A DNA stretch of 64,000 bases, taken from assembly GCF_018691265.1 (NCBI RefSeq), contig NW_024881296.1, positions 10,261,427 to 10,325,426 of the forward strand. The letters run 5' to 3'. The translations under genes and the position numbers were made by a program. Positions 27,676 through 39,561 of the stretch are shown here, piece after piece. Under the pieces are notes generated by a model, which ran no database searches, was not told where the DNA came from, and saw nothing but the letters and a program-made list of their open reading frames with translations. Source of the DNA: Tyto alba (taxonomy: Eukaryota > Chordata > Aves > Strigiformes > Tytonidae). How positions within the stretch are numbered: position 1 is the stretch's first letter; every line of letters begins with the position of its first letter.

Positions 27676-27731
27676 CTTGTATAATTGAGACAATGATTCT
27701 GAGCTTGTATAATTAAGACAATAATTTTAGT
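27676..27731 (+). repeat. 28-bp tandem duplication, two copies
   Basis: Two adjacent 28-bp units, each beginning CTTGTATAATT and continuing AGACAAT, differ at only a few positions. They suggest a single replication-slippage duplication that has since diverged. No coding role. Confidence 0.85.
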
Positions 27732-28601
27732 TTTTTGTGGTGTGTTTGTTCTGGTCAAACTAAAACAAAAATGAAAACTGAAATTCAATATTGGAAATTA
27801 AAATAGAATTGAAAGACAGCCTGATGCTTCACATGAAAGACTCAGCAGCCATATGCAGAAGGGAGGTTGGTATCTACCAACATGAAGGCAAAAAGTACCC
27901 TGCTACAGTCACTGAGAAGTCCTGTGTTAGCTTAATATACTATGTTATATCCCCCAGGGACACAGACAGCAGTAACTCTGAACATCTGGCTTCTAGGAGA
28001 TAATTCACCTGGAAAGGTTTATTTTGGATTAATTTACCTGGGTTTGAGAACAGGGATCATTAAGTCCCACCTCAGAAATTCTTTCTGCCCCGCTGGTGCC
28101 CCACTTCTCATGGGGCTCCAGTTTCTTACAGCACAGGGGTGCAGCATGCTCACTGGCCCAGAGATACCGTGGGCTGGTAGGGTGTGAGCTTCAGCTATAA
28201 AGCCTTACAGACTTCAGATCTCAAGCTAGCAACGTGTCATGCCCATCTCCTCTTTCTTTCTGCTTCTCTCATTTGGAAATTCGAGCTCTCGGGCAGGGGG
28301 AGATCAAAGGTCCTACCTTTCTATTCTCAGAGGAACTGGTGGACAAATGTTATTTCTGGGAAACTGATATTTTCATATTTGGCTTCCATACATAAAAATC
28401 AAAACTTGCATTTAATTATTTTACTGCTTGGAATTAATGTGGCCTTACCGTAATGTAGAATTTTAATAAGTAATAAAATTTATAGAATGTATAGAAATAA
28501 AGTATAGGTATAGCATATCATATATACTTTATCACATATATTACTTCAGCTGAATGCAAGTTCGATCAAAATGAAATACTGTATGTTGGAACTGAATTGT
28601 T
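27732..28601. other. Non-coding stretch, no gene seen
   Basis: Overlapping open frames of 60-90 codons occur at 27791-28453 on the plus strand, but they are in different frames and show no known domain. The 3' part (28460-28560) is AT-rich with TATAG/ATATA words. Confidence 0.6.
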
Positions 28602-28679
28602 TTGAAATGTTTCCAATGATGTAATCAAAGTGTTTCCAATGATGTAATCCAAGTGTTATGTTCCAGCAAAACATTTCAA
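28602..28679. repeat. Tandem 23-bp pair flanked by inverted repeats
   Basis: Two 23-bp direct units (28609-28631 and 28632-28654, GTTTCCAATGATGTAATC core, one difference) lie between inverted 11-bp repeats (TTGAAATGTTT at 28602-28612 and AAACATTTCAA at 28669-28679). The arrangement resembles a small foldback or MITE-like remnant, but no target-site duplication was found. A chance combination with a slippage duplication is possible. Confidence 0.5.
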
Positions 28680-29911
28680 GTCTGACATAACATTTTCTAA
28701 TGAAAAAGTCTTCCATCAGTTATTTTTCCTCTAACCAGCTCTGGCTATTAAGCATTGTTTCTTGTAGGGAAAACATGACATTTGTTTCACATAATTCATA
28801 CTGATTTCCAGGAGATACATTACGGAGAGATAACTTCAACTAATGTGTGACGCCTCCACTGTGATCTGGATACCTTATGTTTGCCTGTCACTGTGATGCC
28901 TTGCAACGATTGTACCTGCAAAAAAATAGCAAGACAGGAGCTCTTTAGCTAATATGGATAAAAAATGGTGATAGAAAGTTGTCTGAAAAGGAGTGGCCAT
29001 TTTTCTCTTGTTCACCAAACCCAAGCTTCAGGCTACCAACCATATTTCTCATTTGGGGCTTTTTGTTATGATGAGGTTTGCAAGGGTGGTGGTGGGGGGG
29101 CATGTCTGTGATAATATTTCGACTTTGAATATCAATTTTTCAGACTTGTACATGTGATTTTGTATGTAAGCCGAGAGTCTTTCTTGGCTGTATTTTTAAT
29201 AACATTTTTTTACTGGCCATATTTTAAATGGATATTAGCTGATATGTTGAATTAGCACAAGGAGGGAGAAGGGTACGGTTACCCAACAGACTTTTAGCTA
29301 TTTCCCTTGCCAATTTCTAGCAAAATCTAGTGAGCATTTTTGCCAAGAGCCATTCTGCATGAAGCAGAGTACTGGCCCTGGCTCTATGGAGCAAACCAGG
29401 CACAGCAAACCACTTTCATAGCTGGCAAATGTGATGGCAGGCTGTAGCTGCTCTTAGGCAGACTGGGAAAATGGCAGCATCTCCCACAGAAATGCAGGAG
29501 GCATCACATGCACGTCGCCTTGGCCAGATCAAAGGAAGTTTACTTGTCGTCTAGATCCCAGTCAGAGTCCTCTATATGAGTAATTCTGGGTAAAGAGAGG
29601 AATCAGGGCTTCTTTCCTCCATTGCTAGTTTTGATACCAACCCACTACAGTGGGAAAATAATTTGCAGCTGTAACATTCAGAAAGAGACAGTCTTTGAAA
29701 GAAGCCTCAGCATTTATAAAAAAGCAGACCCAGGGGCTATTGATTTTTCCCCTAAAAGATCAACTGGTTCTCTTCGCTGCATTATAATTTAGCGTCAGTA
29801 TTTGCAACATTTTTCGCATTTCTGTGAACACTGTCATCAAAAGATCTTGAAAAGCATCCCAGTCCATCAGTTGCATTTCCCCCCTTTGTCTGTGAATTCT
29901 TTTATGGATAA

Positions 29912-29923
29912 ACACACACACAC
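29912..29923 (+). repeat. AC microsatellite (6 units)
   Basis: Six AC dinucleotides between GATAA and AAAATTG. Short dinucleotide repeat with no further significance seen. Confidence 0.85.
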
Positions 29924-30688
29924 AAAATTGCTGTGTGATGTGTGTCCTGCCCTAACATTCTGTGCTCAGTGCTGCATTGAGCCAGGATGATAGAGCTCAT
30001 GCCTCCAGAGCACAGCCAAAGGCATCTTGAATCTTTTTGGTATTTCTGCCATTTTAGTTTTGTTTTTTTGTTTACTGTCCTTGTCACCCTTGAATGGAAA
30101 TTTTCCAATATCTCAAGTGGTTAAATACCATTAGAAGGATTTACAGCTTTAAATGAAGTGTAACCTCTTTCCTTGTGGCTGTGAATTAACTCAATTCCAA
30201 GCTACTGAGGTTTCAAAACATTTTTAAAGTATGAGATGATAAGACTTCAAACATTATAAGACCTCTCTCATTTCCCTAGATGGTCACATTTTACAAATTG
30301 TCAGATTCATCTTGGTTTACTAGCGGAGGATAGAATCCTAGCTGCTTTATTTTAATTCTTCAGTTTTATAGCCCTTTTATATGGCTGAAATTCTGGAGAT
30401 GAAGAAAAAGGAGCTGAGAAAGTAAAGGTTCAGAACATATTTTTTCACAGTCATTTAATTGGTTGTCTCCCAGGGAAAATAGACAGTTTGTCAAGTGACA
30501 GAAGTAGAAGAAATGTCCAGATATCTTTGTGCTTCTATCCTGCCCCTCTGTGTTTCTGTATGAATTCATACACGTTTAGCCATGTTTTGTTTTACGAGCT
30601 GCAGCATTGTACAGGCAAAATAGGATGAAAGGTGCAGTTTACTGTCCTCCTCGTACTTAAGAAGAGAGACAGCTACAGGGAAACCCCC

Positions 30689-30725
30689 ATTAGGAAATGT
30701 TAAATACATTAGGAAATGTTAAATA
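30689..30725 (+). repeat. 19-bp tandem duplication, two copies
   Basis: ATTAGGAAATGTTAAATA occurs twice in direct succession with a 19-bp period, identical over 18 bases. The identity suggests a fairly recent slippage event. It might be length-polymorphic. Confidence 0.9.
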
Positions 30726-31736
30726 TTCTTTTCTGCACTTTATACTATGTTGTTGCAGAGCACCACTGTGTGCCATTAAACAGTTGCTGTGTTCCACCCC
30801 AGAAACACACTTCATGTGGCTGAATGAAAATTCATCAAGATAGCAGAGACCATGTCAGGGTAAGAGCACATGGCTGCACCGGCACCTGCGCTGTGTGCGG
30901 AGAACGTTCACCCATATGCTTACATGCCATGGACATGACTGCAAGTACAGGCATTGTGAGAAGAAAACTTGACTGAATATCAACTCTTTTTCCTATTATA
31001 ATTACAGGACTTTCTGGGAACTAAAATCCTGTTTATATTCTCCTATGTTGCTGTATTATTTGTAAACAGAACAGTAAATTTAATGGATGGCCTAGCTGAT
31101 TTTTTGCTTTCAACTCTAGGCCATTTCATGCATTGTTTAATCTTAAAAGAGCACATCATTGCACAGATTCATGGCAGGCAGCTGATACTTCTTCAATCTG
31201 AAGAAGTTATGACTCTTTTAACTAAGAATATAAATCTAGTGCAATGCATATTGAGAGACTCAAGTGAAATGTCCTGTGCAAAAAGGGTAGCAACATATTA
31301 AATCAAGTCCCATCTGTAGGAAAAGGACATTCAAACTCCCTGGAAAATAAGAATGTGCAGGTAGGAGTTTGGGGAGAGGAAGCAGGGGTTATGTTCAGCT
31401 TACCTCTGCTGCAGCTTCTCGGGATCTCTTACCATGGCAAAATTTCTGAGTGGTGGATGATGCTGACAGTACTTTTTTTTTAACAGTTGTAAGAGAATTC
31501 CTCAATTCCCTTTAGTAGGGAAATAACTTGTTGGTTTACAACAACTAAAATGTTTATTATTTACACCTCTGCTCAGTGTCACAGATCAACGTTTTCTAAT
31601 TGGCACACAAATAAGCAGTGTTGTTTTGTCCATTTTACAACATAAGATATTAGCTACAGGAGTTAGGGCTTCTCCAGACATCTCTCATTTCCTTAGATTT
31701 TTTTGATTTTGGTTAGGTTTTTGGGTGTTTGTTTTG

Positions 31737-31756
31737 TTTTTTTTTTTTTTTTTTTT
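31737..31756. repeat. Poly-T run (20 T)
   Basis: Twenty T residues within a T/G-rich stretch (GTTTTG before, CCCC after). Read on the minus strand this is an A20 tail, but nothing beyond it resembles a retroposon body. Confidence 0.9.
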
Positions 31757-34228
31757 CCCCTATGGTGGTATTGCTTTAATGGTAAGAGTCTCCAGTTATA
31801 CCATGAAGGGATTTTTGATTTATATTGGTTTTCTCTTTCAAAAAATAAGGCATATTATGATATATTCTTCTTCTATTTGGACAATGTTGGATCAGAAGGA
31901 TTTTTACTCCCATCTGGATTAAGCAAACTGTGTCTCTGCTCTGGTCTGGCCTGGGTTCAATTCAACTTTGCTTAGTATTATCTGTGAAAGGGGGTTGTTT
32001 TTAGCCACATCCATTGGGTCTTCTGAAGAGAAAATAGTATGTATGGATAGAACAATTAATAATGTTGCAACTTTATCATACATTTATGAAGAAGGTGTGC
32101 AAAACCAGTTACAGAAAACTGTTAGGCTCCAAGCTCACAGCAAGGTTTTTCCAGTTGGGCCCAAGTTTTTTCCAGGAGGCAACCGAAATAAACACTTATA
32201 GCTAAACCCCAGGGATAAATCTGTGCTGTAGTCAGAGGGGTAGATCTGTGCCCTGGTTGGTGCACTGCCATAGGAGGCCCTAAACACGTACGTCTCTATT
32301 CTCTTGTAAACGTGGATGTATAGCAATCAGCAAACAGTTTAATCCCATTCCCTTTTCTAACTGGGAGCATTATCATTTCTCCATCTCACAAGACATTGTG
32401 TCTAGAAGAGGTTCAGAGTCTACGGCTGTAGTAGTTTCCATATAAACACGTACAAAAGAGTGATTGCTATCTGAAAACATTTTTTAGCAAAATAATGAAG
32501 AAATATGTTGATTCTGTGACCTGAAGGGTGAAATAAAGGTGCATAAATTTACCAGACTTCCTTATTCTAATATTCAAATATTGAACTCCTTTAGAAAGGG
32601 ATTTCTGTGAAGTCATCTGCATGGCATTATAGTGCCTTGGAGATCTAGCATCTCATTCTTGGGTTTTTCCATACAGTCTTTTAAAATGATGAAAGGTTCT
32701 TTCTATATAAGAAGATTTACTCTTACTATTTGGAAATTATTAGGATGGTTACAGATGAGTCAACTAGATTCCTCTCATGTTTCCTACTTTAGTTTCTAAT
32801 TGGCTTAAATTCTAAAAATTATGGTTGTCTAGTTAAACTGGTCATCTACATGAGGTGAGGGAAGATGTTACCAGAAGTCTATAGCTCCTAGAAAAGTCAG
32901 CTGTACTTTAAGATATTTTTTTTAAATAGACCATGTATTCAGGTGACTGATATATATTGTTGCTCAATTTTGTCCATTTGAGCTATTATTTTTTTGATTA
33001 GGTACTAAATCTAAATAAAAAAAAATGTGATTCTTTTTATCAGAAGACTAGCCTATGAGTCAGCAAGTACATCCCTGCAGAGGAATAAAGGTACATCATT
33101 TATATTTATTTTCTGAATTGCATACTGCAGGAGAAGAAGACCAGCCTCCCTAGTCAAAAAACAGAGTGGACAGAGGAACTCTTCAGGGGGTGCCTGGGGC
33201 CTTTCATCTGTTCTCACTGTGGAGGAAATAGTTTGTGCTAGATATTTTCTGCCCTGTATTGCCTCTTGCCCATGCCACAGGGAGACCAAGGATGATACTT
33301 TTACTATGTGACATTTTTCAGTCCGTTTATGGGGCAGCTCCTCTTTGTGCTGTGCCTTGCGTGAGGTTAAAAGCAAAGCTGAGATTCAACCCCAGATTAT
33401 ATAATTGGTTATAAATAAGAACATAAAAAAGAAACAAGCGGTTGTAAACACACATACAGGGCTTTGTTTCAGAGTCTGTATTTCTTGTTTCTATTGCTAG
33501 GATCAATGTAGCTTAAGGAAATTCACATTTGTTTTCTCTGTACATGAGTGGTTCTGACACTTCGTGTTGCAAATGTGCACATAACAGCACCTTTATTTAG
33601 TGTTAATGTCAACACATACAGCCTCGCAGCATCTGTGGAATGCCCCCAGAGTGCTTAGAAATAAGGCTTAAGGGAAAAATCATTCAAACTTCTGTTTCTT
33701 GCAAGTGGAGGATGGAGCAATCAGACTTGTGTGAATCAGATTTATATAGTTCCAGGCAGAATGTATGTCCTGCTTTCTACAAATACTGCATTAATATGAT
33801 GAGAACATATAAGAAACAACAATACATTTATCAAACCTGAGTTGAAACTTTACTTTTAAAAAGGGGACTGAGACTTCCTGTTTACGTGTTTTAAGAAAAA
33901 GTGATAGTATTGTCAGTCACTATAGAGTCTATTTATGACATCTACCAAAATCAGAAAAAGCATTTTTCTGTGCATGCTGCTTCCTGAACAGGTACAGAAT
34001 GCAGCCATCCTGCTGCTCATGGCTAGAGGCAGCTGAGGGGATTCCTCTAAAAATAAAGTTTTACACTAAAGTAAATTTTTCATAGGGAAATTCATTCTCC
34101 TCTGTTAGGTTTTCAAATGTAAAATAAAAATAGGGAAATTTTAATTTTTAAAGTAATAATTTTTCACACTTCATAGAGGTTTTCCAAATGTTTAGAACAA
34201 TACTTCTTAAATGTTTTCTGTGTGGCAC

Positions 34229-34241
34229 TTTTTTTTTTTTT
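34229..34241. repeat. Poly-T run (13 T)
   Basis: Thirteen T residues in an AT-rich region. Simple homopolymer. Confidence 0.85.
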
Positions 34242-34630
34242 ATCTTATTTCTGAAAACAGTACTTTCAGCACTAAGTGCTTTTTTAACTAGCAGAAGCTG
34301 AACAGCAGTCAGAATGTGTGGGAAATCTAGTTTCTGAATACCTTCCAACTTTTGCCAGCTAGAAACAGAGTATAACAAGAACAAGAATTGCAAAAAAATA
34401 TTTTATTCATACAACAAACCTGAACTAGAATCATAGCAAGAAGAATCTGTTAAGTTCAAATTTTAAGAAAATTCATGATGTCTTCAATGGACAAATTCCC
34501 ACACAGTTTCTTTTAAACTACTCTGTTTCTAGGGTTGTAAACAATTTCCTTTAGACATTCATCCAAACTGCAATTAGGATTAGATAACAGCTTAATGCAA
34601 TGGTCTTTATGTGAGGGGTTGCAATTACTG

Positions 34631-34675
34631 CAGTGAAGTCCATGGCAGAAGTTCTGGCTGAGTTCCCTTCAAGGG
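34631..34675 (+). repeat. Relic of dispersed 'TGAAGTCAATGGCA' motif
   Basis: CAGTGAAGTCCATGGCAGAA followed by GTTCTGGCTGAGTTCCCTTCAAGGG resembles, with scattered substitutions, the palindromic sauropsid motif 'actgaagtcaatggcaaaactcccattgacttcaatggg' as I remember it. The two halves (TGAAGTCcATGG and TTCccTTCAAgGG) are in the expected order and orientation. Family not named. Confidence 0.4.
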
Positions 34676-35506
34676 TCTAGAGTGAGTGTGCACAGGAGAG
34701 GCAGCTGTACTGTCCTTTGGAAAGATGATCAATCCTTTCTTCTCCATCTGTTCCACTCCCAGCCAACTCCACTTGGCCAGGTCCCTATCCTCACTGGGCA
34801 GGGAGCACAGATGGCAACCTGTGGATTTTCTCCAAATTAGCTGGAACTAGGGTACTCAGACTTCCTGGGACAGGACATATTTTCCCACATATTTTTGAGT
34901 CTTTCATATTTTTTTTTTCTCTAGTTTTTCTTTTAACTGAAAATTGTGGAAGCTTCAACATGAAGCTGTGAATATTTCAGCAGACTCAGAGTTTTATTGT
35001 CCCCTTTTTGGCTAAATACTCTTCCCCTGCTTTAATGCTAGACATGATCTTGTACTGGAGATACCCAAGAGAGATGTTGATATGCACTGGAGAATAAGAA
35101 GTGCCTACTGTGAGTGTTGTCAGGTGACATCCAAAAAAAAAATCCATGAACTTTGTATAGACCTCTCCTTACAGGTCATAACGCTTTTATTTATTAATAT
35201 AAATCTTCCTGGGTAAAATGCAGATTCAGCAATAACCAGTGGTGAACTGAGCTGACTGGAGCAGCTGGAAACCATCTAGGTCCTTCTCCCAACAGCTGGA
35301 GCCGCTGCAGGCTGCCTGTGCTGGGGCTGAGGCTGCCATACGAAATGCTTAGAAAACAGGACTTTTTCTCACTGTGTAGGTCAGTTGGGCCCATTTTGGT
35401 ATCTGGATTGTCAGGCTTTTAGTAGGAGTTTTAATAAAACAGTTCCTAGTCTTTGGTTTTATTTTAAATCTAAGAAATGTTGTTCCTTTCTCTGCAGTCC
35501 AAATAG

Positions 35507-35641
35507 CGCAGTTTCCTTTAGCTGCCCATCGCAGCGACAAGAGGGATCCCACATAAGTTAAATGGTACGCGATAAAAAACCCCTGCTCACGCTCACGCCG
35601 GCCGCAGGGTCACATCCCAGCAGTGCTGAGAGCTGGTGCCG
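35507..35641. other. Compact CpG cluster
   Basis: Ten CpG dinucleotides lie within 135 bp (35507, 35530, 35534, 35578, 35580, 35590, 35596, 35599, 35603 and 35640), including CACGCTCACGCCGGCCGCAG. This is several-fold denser than the surrounding DNA, and GC is high at 35581-35640. It is below the 200-bp length usually asked of a CpG island. It could be a small promoter, an lncRNA first exon, an unmethylated enhancer or a younger insertion. No TATA box or coding start is evident. Confidence 0.5.
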
Positions 35642-38324
35642 AAGGAGCTTCAGGGCTGTACAGAGGTAAAAGAATCTATGTGCCTGTGGGGAAATTTCCT
35701 GGGGCATGTAAAAGGGAACAGAGGAAGGAGAAACAAGACCAATATGTAAAGCACCATTAAGAATTTCATCATATGGACAGTGACAGTTTTATAGCCTGCT
35801 GGAAAACCAGAAAATGGATTTCTCACAAAATCAATAAGCCTCCTAGAAGATTGTTCCAAGAGGATAGAGTAGCACATATCAAAGGAATCAAAAAGCTGAA
35901 ATAGAGGACTATTTAAGCTCTTCGATACAAGGGAGCAAGCTGTTAAAAATCAAATTGTCTCAGCTGAGTTTTCTATATTACCCTACTTTATGAATCTATC
36001 CTATGTAATTTTCATCAAATGGAAGGCTGACCATTTTTGAAAGGGAAATATGAGACTATAATAAATTTTCCTATAATGCTTGCTCATCGCTATTTCAGGA
36101 AAATGTTTTAATTATGTGTGTGAATAGGCAATTAATAAAGCCCTGAGTAACCACAGTACCAATCAAAGTGGTTTCTTGGAGGTTTTCCTTAACTTGTCCT
36201 GTAGTTAATTTGACACATTCTTCGTGTATTATCAGATTTTAAATTCAATTCCTTAATAAGGAAGACTTGGGAATATATTTGGTTGCAGAATGTTGTTTTT
36301 CAAGCAGTGAGCTGTAACCCCTCCTGAGGATCACAAAAGCTTTGTGATTGACTAAAAAGCTTTAGGAAAAGCTTAAGAAATACTTCCTTCTAAGACAGCT
36401 TAGGCCTTCTATGGGAGCAATACAGACAACCAAAAAATGAGGAGTCAGGTTTTTCAAAAAGTTGGAGAAACACTTCTGTGGATTATACTGTATTTTGAGT
36501 TTATAGCCTGAGGATCGTTTAAAAACAAAACAAAACAAAATCAAATCAATTAGATTGTGATTCAGGGGCTGTGTGATTAAAATGAAGGAGTAAGTTATGA
36601 GGGGACAGTACCCTTCTGATCCAGAAATCCCGCAGCCTCTGGTGCCCAAGGGTTGCACACACTGTTCCAGCAGCCCCTGCTGTGGGCTGGACTAACTGAG
36701 GGTGAGGTCAGCTGAGGATTTACTCTGATACACAAGTACTTTTTAAAGGTTGATGATTACCTGAGGAGTGAACCATTCGCTCGATGTCATTGATGTAAGG
36801 AAAAACTAAAGCAGTGGCGTGTTTAAATGGAAATCTCCGTAGGAAAGCATGGAGTGACTGCATGAAGACTAAGGAGGTAGAAGCATTCCAAAGAGCTGGA
36901 TAAAGCCCTTAAAGCAACTGAGAAGGAGAATTAGATGGGGAAAAAACCACAAACTCAACAAGTTTTAGGTTTCTTTTTCCATACCTAAAGTTCTTTGCTG
37001 TATCTGCAGGGTTGGAGAAAAGTAAGCCAAAGCAGGTGAAAAATACAGTCATTAATTTTGTGCAGCATGGAAAGTCTATTCAAGGGGATACAGGGCATGT
37101 CTCAAACTTACAAACCAGGTGGTCAAAGGAGGTAAGTTTCCAGTTTCCATTGTTCTGTAGTGGCCTTCAGTCTTGCACAGTATAGTTGTCCACACTTCAA
37201 GTCTTCCTACAAAAAGAGTTGGAAAGCTTTTGTGTTTGTATTAATGTAGGATGAAAGCAAATACAAAGAACATTAGAGATTTTCAGGGAACAGTCAGTGT
37301 CTTGTCAATGCTGTTGGTAAGTGCTGTACCATTGTGCCTCTATATAAACTTATCTTACAGTTGATTTTTTTATCTTGCTGTTGTCATTGCTGTTGATATG
37401 ACTTTGCTTCAGAAGAGCCTTCCAATCCTCACAGTGGACATTCCTTGCTGGATTCCCACTGTGGCTGTATTCAGGGTAATGGGATAGGGAGCAGTCACAC
37501 CCCAGAGGAGAGGCTACAACCATCCCCATCACCTTTGTGGTTGAATCCAGCCCTTACTTACCTGTTGCAAGATAAATATACGGAAGAAGTCAAAGTTAAT
37601 GTAATTCCTAACTTCACTGCTCTATGACTTAGCTTTAAGTGTGCTATTTTTCTCCTGCAGTACATCAGAATTCTGTTACCGTCTTAGCTGACACTGTAAA
37701 CTTGTAAGCATTTCTTTTTAGGCTGGGGACTGAAGGTCTGACTATGAAAACATGAAGGACTCACACAGAGTGTTACAATAGCATGCACCTGTTTCAGATG
37801 TTTCTTACTGGAATTTCAGGTGCTATCTTATTTATGTATGTCATATTACTGGTTTTCATTCATTAGGAGCCTGGGAGCCTGCTAATGTAGCTGAATTTTG
37901 AAGAGCTGCTTTAGCATATTTAACATCTCTAACCTTTGGACTGAAATATTCATAACTCTTGTTTTACAGAGTATATTTAGTTTTATTATTCATCTTCAAA
38001 CACAATAGATGATTTCAGGTTACTTACCAAGTCTCTGATCTGGATGTTTCTTGAGGGCAGTTTGTTTTAAAGCAAATGCCATGCATGTAAGGCTTTAGGT
38101 AGATCACATTAATTATTGATTTATTGAAAGCCTTGAGCTGTCACTGTTCAGATGCAGTATTCCCTGCTGTGTTCTCCAGTTTTCTGTCAAGCACAGGCCT
38201 GCACTGTTTTCAGTCCCTGATGGTGGGTAGCACTCCTAACTCATGCCATGATGCTCTTTGCTACGATGGTCCCAGGGACAGAGAAGCCTGTGCAGCAGCA
38301 CAGAGCATCTTGCAGGTCTCCACT
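35642..38324. other. Non-coding stretch, no gene seen
   Basis: No exon or RNA gene recognised. An AAAAC simple run sits near 36521-36540. Short open frames near 36362-36658 (minus) and 37350-37627 (both strands) have no known domains. Confidence 0.65.
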
Positions 38325-38398
38325 CTTTGAGCACTGATGCATTCATGATAATTAATACGTCATGATCACTGATTCATTGATGCATTCAATGCTCAAAG
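38325..38398. repeat. 74-bp imperfect palindrome (foldback)
   Basis: The left arm starting CTTTGAGCA at 38325 and the right arm ending TGCTCAAAG at 38398 are reverse complements. Continuing inward with one 1-base gap, about 21 of 24 aligned positions pair (CTTTGAGCA, TGA, TGCAT, ATGA blocks), leaving an AT-rich loop of about 25 bp. A MITE remnant or cruciform-prone element fits; a structured RNA would need transcription. No target-site duplication was recognised. Confidence 0.6.
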
Positions 38399-38548
38399 TG
38401 TCAGGTGGAGCTGCAAGGGGCAATACTGCCCTGCTAGCCCTGGCTGTCCCCTTCTCTCCCTCCTGTGGCCAAACACCAGTGGCTCAGCGACCCAATCGAA
38501 CCACATATTCACCTCACAGATAGATACATATCTACAATAGCTGAAATC

Positions 38549-38938
38549 CTATTGCTGACGGAAGGTGGAGGCTGGAAGGCATAGCTGGGAGAGAAGAGGA
38601 AGGTTGTCAGCAGCTAGTGCTGAGACTGAGTGAAGCAACCAAGATGTCTCAGCTGTAGACTGAGTGAGATGCACACAGACAACCACATGGAGGAGCTTGT
38701 TCTGGAGCTGCACAACTGAGGTTTGACCATCTGCAACCAGCTGTCTGTCTGCCAGCTTTCTCACCCTGTAGGACATGTCTTCATGCAGGGACAAGTTCCT
38801 GGAGCCTCAGCACACATCCTGTTCGCCAGAGTCAAACACCAGGCCCCTGTTTATATGGTGTATGTCCACCACAACAGCAGTATTGCTTGGTTTTCCAGAC
38901 AAGCTTAGCCCAGTACAGTTGGCACAAGTTACTGGCTA
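38549..38938 (-). pseudogene. Possible degraded reading frame, unidentified
   Basis: On the minus strand this GC-richer stretch is open for about 130 codons apart from one TGA at about codon 42. The downstream part (38549-38794) begins with ATG and encodes 81 residues with no membrane segment or motif I recognise. Composition is mixed and protein-like (MSYRVRKLADRQLVADGQ), which is why it is listed, but in GC-richer DNA such a stretch can be open by chance. No splice-site pair or upstream promoter was recognised. It could equally be non-coding unique sequence. Low confidence. Confidence 0.15.
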
Positions 38939-38982
38939 AAACAAATGGATGAGCTTGTCAAATTCTAACCAGACAGTAATTT

Positions 38983-38985
<3 letters not shown>

Positions 38986-39016
<31 letters not shown>

Positions 39017-39021
39017 CGGGG
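38986..39021 (+). repeat. Poly-G tract, 31 G then C then 4 G
   Basis: Thirty-one consecutive G residues, one C, then GGGG. Tracts this long are rare in animal genomes because they are unstable and form G-quadruplexes. It is also where sequencing and assembly most often miscall length, so the exact count should not be trusted. It begins about 50 bp from the 5' end of the open minus-strand stretch at 38549-38938. Confidence 0.9.
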
Positions 39022-39534
39022 ATACAATCCTCAGGTTTTCCCATAAATCGGATAGATCAAACCGAAGAAAAATAGAATTTGCTTCTCTTCCACCTCTGGG
39101 AGTTGCAGTGAGACTTAATCACATTTTTTTTTAAGCATCACAGGATGCCAGTCAGCATTTGACAGGATTTCAGAACCACTTCTGTTCCACTCTGCTATGG
39201 ATTTGGTTTAGCTCTGACTGTGAAGGCTTGTTCTTTCAAGTACCTCATGTCCCACATTCCTTCTTTGGGGTTCAGAAAATTAGTGCTATGCAGCTACATC
39301 TGAAGGCTACCACAAAGGGGCATGCCCTCCTATGATAATGAATGAGACTGTAATTCTTGCCTTGGTGGGTTGAAGTTTGACTCAGTGTTGTTTACGTAGG
39401 TTGCAGCATTCTAATTCAAGAGAGAGATTATTATGATTTGAGTGTGCCATTGAAGCTTGCAAGCACTAACTTTCCAGATACACACTCACACACAAAAGTG
39501 AGGTGAGGTTATGATTGAGAATGTAAAACAACAA

Positions 39535-39561
39535 TGTTGCCATTGACTTGAAACCCAGGAT
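39535..39561. repeat. Relic of dispersed 'GCCATTGACTTCAATGG' motif
   Basis: GTTGCCATTGACTTGAAACC, followed by CAGGATGG, matches a remembered sauropsid motif of the form 'tttgccattgacttcaatggg.. caggat' with few changes. One of three such relics within 1.3 kb. Confidence 0.45.

Larger units (their letters stand above)
28680..35506. other. Non-coding AT-rich stretch, no gene seen
   Basis: No recognisable gene. Contents are an AC microsatellite near 29912, a 19-bp tandem duplication at 30689-30725, a T20 run at 31737-31756, a T13 run at 34229-34241, and a relic motif at 34631-34675. Minus-strand open frames at 33053-33376 (107 codons) and 32135-32326 have no known domains. Confidence 0.65.
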
